Notes under the pieces: model-generated
The model's input: only the letters and a program-made list of their open reading frames with translations
The model's database searches: none
Told to the model about the DNA's origin: nothing
Translations under genes and position numbers: made by a program
NCBI GenBank assembly: GCA_025094145.1
Contig: JALLLS010000111.1
Span: 1 to 64,000, forward strand
Length of the DNA stretch: 64,000 bases
Direction: 5' to 3'
Source: Spinellus fusiger
Lineage: Eukaryota; Mucoromycota; Mucoromycetes; Mucorales; Phycomycetaceae
In this document: positions 11,443 through 21,665 of the stretch, one piece after another
Layout of the letters: each line of letters begins with the position of its first letter
Numbering within the stretch: position 1 is the stretch's first letter

Positions 11443-12540
11443 TGTCTCACTCATTCAATACCATGAATGTCTTCACCAAAACCCTCAAGATGTATGGGAA
11501 ATAGACCAGCCTCAAGACTCGCTCAGCCATCTTGCATAAGGTGCTGAACCTGAAATCTACTCAGGTCGAGGTATCTTATATGTTCAACATGCCTGCTTCA
11601 ACTGTACGAGACACAGTAAAGCACTACATGGAAACCAACCAAGTTGAACCCTCGCCCAAGAGTGGCGGAAAGAGAAAACTGAACGACAAGGCCCTCCAAT
11701 AGTTGAGAAGAGCAGTAATGAACAACTTCCACTAAATCAAAAAGGCCATCAGAACAAGCATAGCCATCAAAGTATCAAGACAATACTCCAGTGGGTCTGT
11801 AAGCACATTGGTTGGACACATGAGCAGTGGCAAGAGGTTGTCTGGTCCAATGAGTCCAGAGGGGAAATGATGAGCTATAAAATGCAATCAAAGTCATCAG
11901 GCAGTATGGTATGGCCCTTAATCCCGAGAATGTCTTAGAAACAGAGAAGTTTGGAAGTGGTGAAGTGATGGTATAGGACTGTGTCAGTGGGAAGGATATT
12001 GAGAGATGGATCGTAGTAGAGGGCAGGATAAACCCCACCAAGTACATTGATGTCTTGGGAGATGTCTACTGCCACAAACTCGAACATCTCTTTATCTTTG
12101 ACTCTGGAGTCAGTTACCACCTACAGATGAACAATGCTAGACCCCATAAGAGCAAGACAACTCAATTAAAGAGTAGTTAAGGTGTAGTAATGACTCTTTA
12201 CTGACCCTTACATAATCCCGGTCTCAATCTAATTGAGTGTCTGTGGACTTAATTGAATATCATTAGGAAGGACAGAGGGGTATATTCCACCAAATAATAG
12301 TTAGGGACTGCCCTGATGCTGGAATGGGGCAAGATATCGAAGGCAGTGACAGATATCCTCATTGCCAGAATGGGGCGGAGATATCATACCTTTATTAATG
12401 CCAAAGAATAACAGTGGTTAATAAGCAACCTACAAATAATAATCACTCTTTTGTATTATCAACACTACCATCTTTATGTATTGAAAGTTATACGTCTCTA
12501 GCCAATGAATTCATAAAGTGATAGCACTATTAAGATAAAG
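11443..12540 (+). mobile_element. Tc1-like transposase remnant, copy 3 (retains N-terminal HTH)
   Basis: Same family as the copies at 1-776 and 16641-17416 but more diverged. The first part (about 11500-11780) reads as the paired-type helix-turn-helix of Tc1 elements: PASTVRDTVKHYMETNQVEP then SPKSGGKRKLNDKALQ. After an internal deletion (about 11790) the DDE part follows with the WKS-SGSMVWP, GRILRDGS and MNNARPH-equivalent blocks in broken frames. The tail 12450-12535 aligns with 637-710 of copy 1. Many stops; inactive. Confidence 0.75.
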
Positions 12541-12678
12541 TAGGAGTCTGAAAAGACTGTCTGAATTCTAAATGGCCTAAATTTTTTTACTGTTGACATT
12601 AGACAGTCACAAACATTGGTCTATAAATATAATTCATGCAATCTACCTATTGTCTGCACGTTGATAGTCTAATACACC

Positions 12679-15600
12679 ATGACAAACACACCTTCTGCTC
12701 ACCGATCCTCAAAATCTCTCCCACAAACCACCAAAAAGCACTCTTCGATCAATTCTATTACAAGACCCTCCTCTCTTCAATGTCCCAAAAGACACTCTTC
12801 TCTGCTGTCACCTACAAGACACCACCACCAACAGTCTCCTGCAAGACCCTCTTCCTTGCACTCTGGTTCCCAGTCTCCTGAAAGACAGTCAGGTTCGCAT
12901 CTTTACATGTCCCACAGTCTCTTGTCCACACTGAGACAAGATCCATCTGAGTCTCCACTACGCGACTACCTCTCTTCCCAGGCCAACATCCAGGACCACT
13001 CACCTGTAAAGGAAAACTGTATCTCCCAGCACTCCTTTGACTCTTCACCAAAACGCCCTCTTGAAAGTGGCAGTGAACTGTGTCAAAATGAGTCCTCAGC
13101 AGAGTAGGCTCCAAGAGAGCCCTCTCTATTCAACAAGCATGAAGCCAGCCAGCTCTTGAGCCCAGTTGCTCCCACAAAAAAGTCAGATAATGAGGCCATC
13201 CAATGCGATGCTAAACCTCAAGACAAAACAAAACGACCTCTGGCCAGTGTCTTCCAAAAGGACATAAAGAGCCAACTAAGAGAACTTTACCTGGGGGCGA
13301 TGGATAGCCATTCAACTTACAATGCTATCTACTTTGCTGAGAAGATTGCCGACATGTCAGGTAAGAAAGATACTCTACTCAATACAAAAGGGAGTAAGAG
13401 TGAGAAAGAATGTGGATATTAAACAAGAAATATTCTCTTTTTTTATATGTGCACTGTAGACCGAACCAACAACGACTATCTCGACTTGATTGGACTCTAC
13501 ATGCAGACAGGCCAACACCAAAAAGCCTTGCATTTGTTGAAGAGAGACAATCTTGTGAAGGATGAAGTCCGTGGCCAGTACTTTGCGGCTGTGTGTGCGG
13601 TAAGCAACTACAGAAAACACTGCATAAAGACATGCATGTGTATGTGTGTATATGTGTACTTATGTATCTATCTATTTCTTATAGAACACACTGGGACGTT
13701 ACAGTGAAACATTTGACTACACTGGCGCCCATACATTATTCAATACAACAAGCAAGTACCATTTCTTATTAATAACTAAGCAACTAACCAAGTAACTAAC
13801 TATGTTCATTTGTTTGTTTGTATGGGAAAATAGAGTGGACTCCCTCAAGCACCATCAAGGTACAGTAGAAAACACACTATAGATAGTAATCCTCTGTTCA
13901 CTTCCTATGTTCTTGTACTAATGTATTTGTGTTGATTCATTATTAGACTGAGTCTTTGATCAATTTGGAAAGAGGAAGGACCTATCTGAAGTTGGATCAA
14001 CCAGAGCTAGCCTCGGCTCAGTTCATCAATGCACTGATGATAGATGCACGGTGTTGTGAGGTAAAGTACTTTATTTTATATTTTATATCAAGAACTATGT
14101 AATAACGAAGAGATGTCTAGGCATTGGACCTCTTAGTAGATAACAAACTACTATCAGAAGAAGTTGGTAAGAGTCATGACACTTCAATGTGTGTTTTTTT
14201 TTTTTAGAATGAGAAAAAGAAAGGATAATAACTCTTGGCTATTAGAATGGGCCTTTGTGACGGGTCTTGACTATGAAAAACACTGTGGATCCAATGATGA
14301 AGTGATCCGATCTTTGTACTCAATGAAGATCAGACAGGTAAGTGATCTTATTTCGCATTCGGTGGACTCACTGAACTCTGTAGTACGCTCATCTCAGAGA
14401 TGTTGATGCAGCTGAAACTGTAGTTGAAACCCACCTTGGGCTAAAAGACTGTACAGACTTGTTGTTGAGTAAAGCAGAGGTCTACTTCAGCAACGGTTAT
14501 TATCGAGAGGCTCTGCAGGTGTGCCTGAGGTAAGGACATTCACCACCCATTGTCATGGGAGAACATACAACTCAAGCCTAGAATTCTATTCTATAGAGTG
14601 CGTCAGAAGGATAAATACTATGTTCGGATTATTCCAATCCTGGCCTTGTGCCATTATGAACTGGAGATGAAGGTTGAACTATACCATCTTATTAATGATC
14701 TTATGGATCTATTATCTAATAAGTTTCAAACAAGGTATGCAGTAGGCCTCTACCATATGATGATTGGGGAGCACACCTCAGCCAAAAGCTACTTTATGTA
14801 AGTGAAAAACTCAATACTTTTATTTATTTATATATATATCTTTTATTCATCCTAACTGAATGTGTTTTTTGATACTAGGGATGTTTTGAATAATAATCCA
14901 TGCATGGAGTACGCTTTGATGGGGTTAGGTGATGCATGTGTCTTCATGGGTGACCATGAAGACACATGCATCAAGGCCTATGAGGAATGCAATACGATGG
15001 TGTTGAGGTAATGTGTGCTAGTGGCTTCGACACTTACTGACGAGTTATTCTTTTTTTAAAAAAAAACAGTTCACATCGTCCCTACCTGGCCCTCGCAAAG
15101 CATTGTTTAGCTATTGGTTATTTAGATATGGCCATTAAAAACCTATCCAAAAGCAAGACAATATGCAATAATGACCCCCATGTCTACCTTGAGATGGGTA
15201 TTTACTATTTGAAAAAGAAAGAGTAAGTGGGACTGGACACGTTGAAAATACACAGTTGATTCATTATGACATTAGTTACCGAGCTGCCCTAGACGGGTTG
15301 AGCATGGCAGCTGCGGCCACAGATGAGAGGCACGAGAACCTGCGTGATTTCTGGCAGTCTCTTTGGTGCAGTTTTGGAGTGTGCTATCGTCATCTAGAGT
15401 AAGTATATCTTTCTTTCTATTTATTTATTTTTGTTGGTTGCTCATTTGCATGGCTGCTGTGTAGAGAATACGACCGTGCTTTCAGTTGTTTCGAGTTGGC
15501 ACAAACATACAACGAGCATATCAATGATATCTGCATATCAAAAGGGGAGATATGCTATCTTCAAGGCCAATATAAAAAAGCAATCCGCTATTTTGAAGAG

Positions 15601-15981
15601 GTATGTGATGAATAGCACTCAATATAGAGTATAGGCAAGAGAGAATTTACACACTCTTTTTTCTTTCTTGTTTAGGCCAAGCATGTGTGCAATGATAAGG
15701 GCCTTGCTGAAGCATACTTGATGAAGTCATTGACAGCACAAGCAAAGCTTGCGTCAAGAGAAAAGAAGACGCCACTGCATTCTAGGGATGCAGTGAATAA
15801 GAAGGTAATTGGTGAGCTGTGTGCTGAGGTCTTGCCTCAACACGAAAAGATACAGCTTTTCTTTGAGAGTGAGTTGGCTGCAGCTAAAGAACGTGTGGGA
15901 GATTTTCTTTTGGTCGAGAGAAAACTAAAAAAGAAGTGCAGAGAAAAAAGAGGTGATGACCAGGAAGAAGAGGCATTGTAA
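12679..15981 (+). CDS. CDC16: Anaphase-promoting complex subunit Cdc16/Apc6 (TPR protein)
   Basis: TPR scaffold subunit of the APC/C ubiquitin ligase that drives mitotic exit. Fifteen exons: 12679-13103, 13149-13360, 13460-13599, 13685-13751, 13834-13859, 13947-14060, 14121-14166, 14246-14337, 14384-14529, 14597-14797, 14879-15007, 15070-15222, 15276-15398, 15465-15600, 15676-15981; 2316 nt, 771 aa (yeast Cdc16 840). The first ~150 residues are Ser/Pro/His-rich with many SP sites, suiting phosphorylation. TPR units follow, e.g. DYLDLIGLYMQTGQHQKAL, ESLINLERGRTYLKLDQPEL, YAVGLYHMMIGEHTSAKSYF, DRAFSCFELAQTYNEH. Intron 13752-13833 begins GC (AA|GCAAGT), needed for frame and for the conserved STIKTESLINLERGRTYL. 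A perfect 19-bp inverted repeat lies in exon 11. The first intron (45 bp, gtaggc donor) is the least certain junction. Confidence 0.9.
14931..14972. repeat. Perfect 19-bp inverted repeat with 4-base loop inside CDC16 exon 11
   Basis: Arm 1 is 14931-14949 (gatgcatgtgtcttcatgg), loop gtga, arm 2 is 14954-14972 (ccatgaagacacatgcatc), an exact reverse complement. It encodes GDACVFMGDHEDTCIK between two helices of a TPR. The mRNA would fold into a strong hairpin. Confidence 0.97.
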
Positions 15982-15984
15982 TCT

Positions 15985-16325
15985 GTCTGCGTCCATATCT
16001 GTCTGTCTGTCTGTGTCTGTGTCTGCGTGTATCTGTATCTGTCTGTATCTGTGTTTGTGCATGTCTACCCATGTCCAATTATGTCTATCTACATCTATTT
16101 TTATCCATTTATGCCCACCTATGCCCACCTATGCCCACTTATGCTCACCTTTATCCATCTATGTCCGCCTGTATCCATCTATGCCCACCTATGCCCGCCT
16201 GTATCTGTCTGTATCTGTCTGTATATGCCTAATTATGCCCAATTATATCTAACTATGCCCACCTATGTCTTTATATATCTGCCCGTGTCTACTTGTGTCT
16301 ACTTGTGTCTGCCTGTGTCTGCCTA
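15985..16325. repeat. Degenerate minisatellite downstream of CDC16
   Basis: Imperfect tandem units of about 10-12 bases of the types tctgtctgtatctg and tatgcccacc, grading into each other, starting just after the CDC16 stop (so it lies in the 3' UTR or terminator region). It gives spurious Cys/Tyr/Pro-rich ORFs on both strands. Confidence 0.85.
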
Positions 16326-16640
16326 TGTGAGATTGTTCGGACAAGTAAAACAACGAGACTGAACAAAGGCAAGATATTTATTGAGTGAACAAAGGTTCCT
16401 TATTTATACTTTTATGAGTGCTTATCTTTCACAGGCTTCTACATTATGGCTGGTTCATTGGATAAGCACTCCATTATAGAACCATCAGTCATTATTGTCC
16501 TGTTAGGATATATGGATGGTAACAGCTCTGATGAAGTGTCTAATAGTACACTGAGATAATAAGTTTGGTTTGTAGTCACGACTGGTCAGTGAAATGATAC
16601 AGAGCTTACTATGGTACTTGTGTGTACTCAAGCTTTTATA
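16326..16640. other. Non-coding sequence left of Tc1-like copy 2
   Basis: No ORF. It abuts the duplicated Tc1-like segment and may be the 5' part of that element (the equivalent in copy 1 is outside the window). It contains a possible degraded transposon end near 16345 (gttcggacaagtaaaac). Confidence 0.35.
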
Positions 16641-17416
16641 GAGTATTCTGATATGTCACAGCACACTACTCATTGTTGGCCAATTCATGGAGAATCTTTG
16701 GATTAAAGTCAGAATACAACAATGGCCTTTAATCCCGAGAATCTCCAGGAAACAAGGTAGTCTGAAGGTAGTGGTGTGATGGTATAAGCTGCTTTAGTGG
16801 GGAGGATATTGAGAGATGGATCGTAGTGAAGAGTAAGATAAACTCCAACAAGTACACCAATGTCTTGGGAGATGTCTAATTCCATGAACTTGAGCATTTC
16901 TCTCTATCCTAAACCCTGGAGTCAGTTACTGCCTACAGATGAACAATGCTAGACCCTATCTACGTAAGACAACTCGAGAATGGGAAGGCAGCAAATGGTG
17001 TGGAAACCATTCCTTACTGGCCCTTGCAAAGTCTTTATCTCAATCTAATTAAGCATCTGTGGGCCCACCTCTAGAAGATCATTAGGAAGGACATAAGAGT
17101 ATATTCGACCAAACAAAATTTGGAGGCGGCCCTGATGCTGGAATGGGGCAAAATATCTAAAAGTGACAGATATTCTCATTGCCAGCATGGGGTGGAGATG
17201 TCAGGTAGTCATTGATCCCGGGGAATAGTAGTAGTTACTAAACAGCCTTACAATAAAAACCACTCTTATGTACTATCAACACTTTTATATATATCCATTG
17301 AAGGTTTTATGTCTTTAGCTAATGAATTCATGAAGTTATAACACTATTAAGATAAACTACAAAACTAAAAAGGGAACTCTGTAGTTGAAACCGTCGATTA
17401 CATTTGTCGTGTCACT
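16641..17416 (+). mobile_element. Tc1-like transposase remnant, copy 2
   Basis: Nearly identical to 1-776 (constant offset 16640) in the same orientation, sharing its frameshifts and stops, so the duplication happened after the element died or the element was mobilised in trans. The match stops at 17416 (tcactt), where copy 1 continues with different sequence. See copy 1 for the transposase motifs. Confidence 0.85.
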
Positions 17417-17424
17417 TTATGTTC

Positions 17425-18790
17425 TGGATTTCAGGAATATGTTGGCATTGTACTTGTAACTTTTAGTCGTTGCAAAGGTCTTGGATCTTCACTGCTGATT
17501 TTTGTAGTCTTAGAGAATCAGTAATTCTTACCTTTGATCGTATTTGATCGCTGTCATATTGTCTGAAAATACTCTCAAGGATGTATTCCCTAAGAATCTG
17601 GCATGCATCTTGAGTGCAAAATATACTAGTAATTCTCTCCCTAAAATCCTGATGTGCCTATCATCTTGGAGTGGACTTCCTATTCTGAATCCGAGACATC
17701 CACATAAATTGTTGTTGCTGATTCTGGGAACGGAATCTTATGTATAGGTAGACTATTTTTCTCTGCCAAATACTTCTTCTACCACTGGATCTCCTGCAAT
17801 TTTGGTAATGATAAGGGGCATTTTGCTTCCCAAGAGTGTCTCTGAATAGATGGGCTCTTTGCTAGGTCCTTCTGCAGGTATCTTATATGTATAAGTGCTT
17901 CCCCAATAAACCCGCTATCCATCTGTATGTTCTTACTACTGGCTTTTCTGCTTGTTTCAGTCACTGTAAAAGCTTCGCCATCTTGGTCTGTGGTAGGTAT
18001 ATCTTTATTTTGTTTGTATCGAACGTGAATCCAAGATACTCCTGTCTCTTTTCTGGAATGAGTCATACTTTTGGCCTTGTTTATGATGAAATCTAGCGAT
18101 TCCAGGTGCTTGATAATGTACGCTACTGCTTCCACCATTTTCTTTTTGGATTTCTTTAGAATGTAGACGTCGTCCGAACAATACACTAGTCTTATCTCTT
18201 GTTTTCTCAATGGCTCCACTACACGTCTCATGAGTTTGGAGAATATTCTCGGCGCTACACTCAGGCCGAATGCTAATGATTTGTACTGGTAAACTATTCC
18301 TTTGTTCTCGAATGTCAAAAATCGCTGTGAATCCTTGTGTATAGGTACCACAACATAAGCATCTTTCAGGTCCAATTTGCACATGAAATCGTTTGACTCT
18401 ATAATCTCCCTTAGAGCTGGTACTCCTTCCATCTTGAAGTGCTGTACTTGAAGAAATTTGTTGAGTTGCGTGCAATCCAGAATTGGTCTTCTCTTTGTAG
18501 CTTCCTAGACTGTGAACATGTTTGACAGGAATGATCTGTCTTGTTTGCTTGTTGTTTTAATCCCTGCTTGTAAAAAAAAAAGTCCATTGCCATATCTACT
18601 GCTTTGTGTTCCTCCTATGACATCTTCAGTGATCTTATTCTCCACAGAGTTGGTGTTTGGGCAAACTGTAATCTGTACCCCTCCCCCACTACTGATAATG
18701 GTCATTGGTGGTCTATTATTTCTATTCATCGGTTCAGAAACCTTCGCAACCTTCTCCTAGAAGAATCCCATCCTCTGGCACTGAATAAAT
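17425..18790 (-). mobile_element. DIRS-type retrotransposon fragment (reverse transcriptase-RNase H)
   Basis: Minus-strand reading: TKRRPILDCTQLNKFLQ (about 18510-18460), MEGVPALREIIESNDFMCKL, LKDAYVVVPIHKDSQRFLTF, KSLAFGLSVAPRIFSKLMRR, PLRKQEIRLVYCSDDVYILK, then LIHIRYLQKDLAK (about 17850), PESATTIYVDVSDS of the RNase H region (about 17700) and a broken tail to about 17425. The LKDAY ... LAFGLSVAPRIF spacing and the HIRYLQ-DLAK block are characteristic of DIRS1 elements. The catalytic box is YCSDD rather than Y-x-DD, an extra residue, and the reading frame is interrupted. No tyrosine recombinase or split terminal repeats were found, so it is a dead fragment. Its left edge nearly touches element A (18832). 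Confidence 0.85.
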
Positions 18791-18831
18791 TTGTATATTT
18801 CTCATTGATTCTCTGGGTGCTGCTTGTCTTG

Positions 18832-20050
18832 TCTACATACCAGAAGATTTTTCTGGCCTTGAATCAGTGACACAACCTCCCCTTTACATCTGCAAAAAAA
18901 TGCCCTTTTATGGAACAATGATTAAAATCAAAGGGTTTGTGGACATTCAAATTGTTATTTCTTTTTATAGAATACCTTAATATCAGATTGTATTATCAAT
19001 AGAATATAGTGTTGATAGATAAAATTGTTTATTGTAATAGTATAGCTAATAGTATAGTATGTACTCTAGCGACCGTCTAAGTGTATTTACTCATAGCAAT
19101 AGAATCTGTACCCTATAGGCCTTATGTTTTGTCCTTGGGAGATAGATAACTATGCTTGAGAATACACTCTAGACACCATTGACCTTGTAGAAGACTACTT
19201 GGGACTGACTTGAGAAAGAGTATTTACTTGCCTAATAACAATACAATAAGTGTCTTGTGGATTGCAATGAGCTCAAGCCCAGATAAAGACACTGCTTACC
19301 TTTTCACGTTCAATAATAGTCCTTGGTAGTGTCTACAACTTCCTTCTATTGTTCCTCTTTGTTAATAATAGTACATTACCTTGCTCAGCTATGCTCATCT
19401 TGACAAGTGCTTGGGTGTTAAGTTGATTGTTTCTGTGGGAAATATCAAAAGGAGAATATCAAAACAAATAATCATCTTTCTTTCTCTATTCTGGCAATGT
19501 ATACATTTTAGTCTTCACTCATAAAATTCACAAGTCAAACAATTCACACTCTATTTGCCTTGGCCTAAAAGACAGTATTATAAACAACACTTAGTCCCCA
19601 CTAAGTACTATTGTTAATACTAGTTACAATGAGACAGTTGGGGTTATTATGAATATTGAGTCAATGAATAGCTATACAGTTCTCAACACAAGTGATTTTG
19701 GTTCTATTTTCTGGACAATAATCACTAGAGTTAATTCACTGTGTTCTATAATACATCTTTCTTAAGCAGTGGTATACTGCAAATACCGTGGGCTTAAGGA
19801 TAACACATTATGTTAAACAATAAATGCAGTGACTGAGTTCCAATAGTGTCTTCATTTCTTCCTTTTATATCCAGATTGATAGCGTTTCATTGCAAAGTCA
19901 ATAGTTGTTGCTAGAATAGGCAAGTAGAGTTTGGAATCTTATACTTACAGCGAAAAAGCATTTCAAAACACATTAGCCAATCATAATAATAATGCAGGTT
20001 TATTCTCAGGATATTTCCCTATATATCCCAAACATCTTTGGGTGTGTGGA
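18832..20050 (+). mobile_element. 1.2-kb TIR element, copy A
   Basis: Bounded at the left by tctacataccagaagattt (18832) and at the right by the inverse of tccacacacccaaagatgtt (20050), i.e. related terminal inverted repeats. Copy B (24911-26129) is its inverted copy: positions pair as x+y=44961 with no net indel, and the segments compared differ by roughly one base per hundred. Near the left end the frame P-E-D-F-S-G-L-E continuing to GTMIKIKGF and FYRIP is shared with B and, in eroded form, with the copies at 24781 and 50586, so a short coding remnant is present. No transposase is visible, so it looks non-autonomous. Target duplications were not identified. Confidence 0.75.
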
Positions 20051-20529
20051 GAATCTATTTTATGTAACCCACTTGGTTGTCATAGTTACAATGACACTAT
20101 AGCCATCCTTAAACATTACACTATGGATGAATGTATAAATATATAGCAACATTAAATCAGATAGAGTATGTTCATGTACTAAATTGATACTACTAAACTG
20201 ATCCGTAGATGAAAAAAGAAAAAAGATACAAATAATCCATCAATCTATAGCCTTATGTGTTGTCCATATTTCTCAAGAGATGATTCTTCTACCATGATAT
20301 ATAAGTCCCCATAAAACCTGTTCACTTGACTTCTTTCTCTCTACAAAGATCTACACCTATATATCAAAAAGTGATGTGCATTGACTAACTGTATTATCAA
20401 GATGTTTTTCTTTTCTTTTCAAGAGATAAACATAAAAACATAGACTCTAAGCTAGAAGATGAAAAATAAAAGAAAAATAAAAAGTAACAAGCCCAGAACT
20501 CTCCTGTGATTCTTTTTGGGCATGTTTGT
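20051..20529. other. Intergenic; 3' flank of the NDUFB10-like gene
   Basis: No recognisable coding sequence. The last 100 bases before 20530 contain a/t-rich tracts expected of the 3' UTR of the minus-strand gene. Confidence 0.4.
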
Positions 20530-21047
20530 TTATGATCTGGAGTTCTTACGGAAACCTTCCAATCTGTTCTCCTTGAGAGTAGCAAGGTATAAGTTGGCCA
20601 AGTCACGGCAGCTCTGGTCTAAACAGCAACAATAACAATACTATAAGCAATCTCTTCTTTTCCTTGGTGTTTATTATATATACTTACAGTGGTTAACACC
20701 CTCTGTTTGGTAGCACTCATCCAGCTTCTCCTTGATGATACGGGCCTCCATCACCTTCACCCAATCATCACGAATCTTCTGGTTACGTGCAGCATAGATA
20801 GCTTTGATACATAGATAAGCACATGTCTACTCTTCAACACCCCCTCCCAATATGCACAAGGCCTACCTTTGCGATCGGTAGGATCTACTTGGTCCAAAGT
20901 AGGAACACTGGTCCATAAGAAAATAGTACGAATAAGCACTGATTTGTTTTTTTGTTTGTTTTTGTTTTGTTTTTTTTTTCATTGTCAAACTCTGTACCGT
21001 TCGTATTGTCTGTGTTCAGGGTATTCCCAGTCTGCTGCAGCTGTCAT
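20530..21047 (-). CDS. NADH:ubiquinone oxidoreductase subunit, NDUFB10-like (fungal 12-kDa type)
   Basis: Accessory subunit of the membrane arm of mitochondrial complex I. Four exons on the minus strand: 21047-20998, 20907-20867, 20801-20688, 20618-20530; 294 nt, 97 aa, the usual size of the fungal form. The N-terminus MTAAADWEYPEHRQYERVPT joins to LDQVDPTDRK, then AIYAARNQKIRDDWVKVMEA, KLDECYQTEGVNHYQSC and RDLANLYLATLKENRLEGF. The conserved C-x(n)-C spacing of this family (Cys in DECYQTEGVNH and in YQSC) is kept, consistent with intermembrane-space oxidation through Mia40. No cleavable presequence is expected. It lies 619 bp downstream of MAP1 on the same strand and inside the A/B inverted repeat. 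Confidence 0.87.
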
Positions 21048-21665
21048 TATTCTCGAGGAGAGGAGGGACGAACAAGTGGTGTGTGTTTTGTAAATAGCCT
21101 GAGTGTAGCTATTTGCACTCACGATAATGTTTATTGGTTGCGTCACTCTATGTGACGTGTAGAATGAGTGTTCGGACTATCAAATCTGTCTATAAAAAAA
21201 AGGCCATGCCAGTAGCAAAAAGAGTGTGTTGATGGTATGCTTAGTCTATTGATAATGTTGGGAAATAGAGGATAAAGAACATATACCCCTGAATTCCATA
21301 AGATTTGTTATCATAAAAATTAATCAATGTAACTTGGAAGTATATAAGCCTGCTCAATTGATAGCAGAAGCAATTTGAGAAATATATCTATTACATTCCT
21401 AAACCACACCTTTTGCCTTTAGGTTTTTTTAACACTATCCCACGATTATTGCTGCTACAGCCACTACCAGAAACAGAAACTCTGTAAAGAAGATCTTGTC
21501 CTTGAAAATGTGTTTATAACACCATCTTATTAGTAAGAAAGAAAAAGAAAAAAAGAAAAAAGAGAGAGAGACTTTTACTCATGGATAATCCTTTAAAAGC
21601 AGCAGAGACAAGTTGAGTAACAAAACAACACACATTTCTTCATTTAAATAGAGTTGCATTTCTTC
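21048..21665. other. Intergenic region between MAP1 and the NDUFB10-like gene
   Basis: Contains the NDUFB10-like promoter side and the MAP1 3' side. A purine-rich tract (a/g) lies at about 21537-21570. No RNA gene or ORF supported. Confidence 0.45.

Noticed and set aside
13104..13148. Frameshift in CDC16 between the Ser-rich N-terminus and the following frame
   Set aside because: A 45-bp intron with gtaggc donor and aagccag acceptor restores the frame, so a mutation need not be invoked, though the donor is weak.
15884..16362. Cys/Tyr/Pro-rich ORFs on both strands after CDC16
   Set aside because: Readings of the minisatellite; no codon constraint and no domain.
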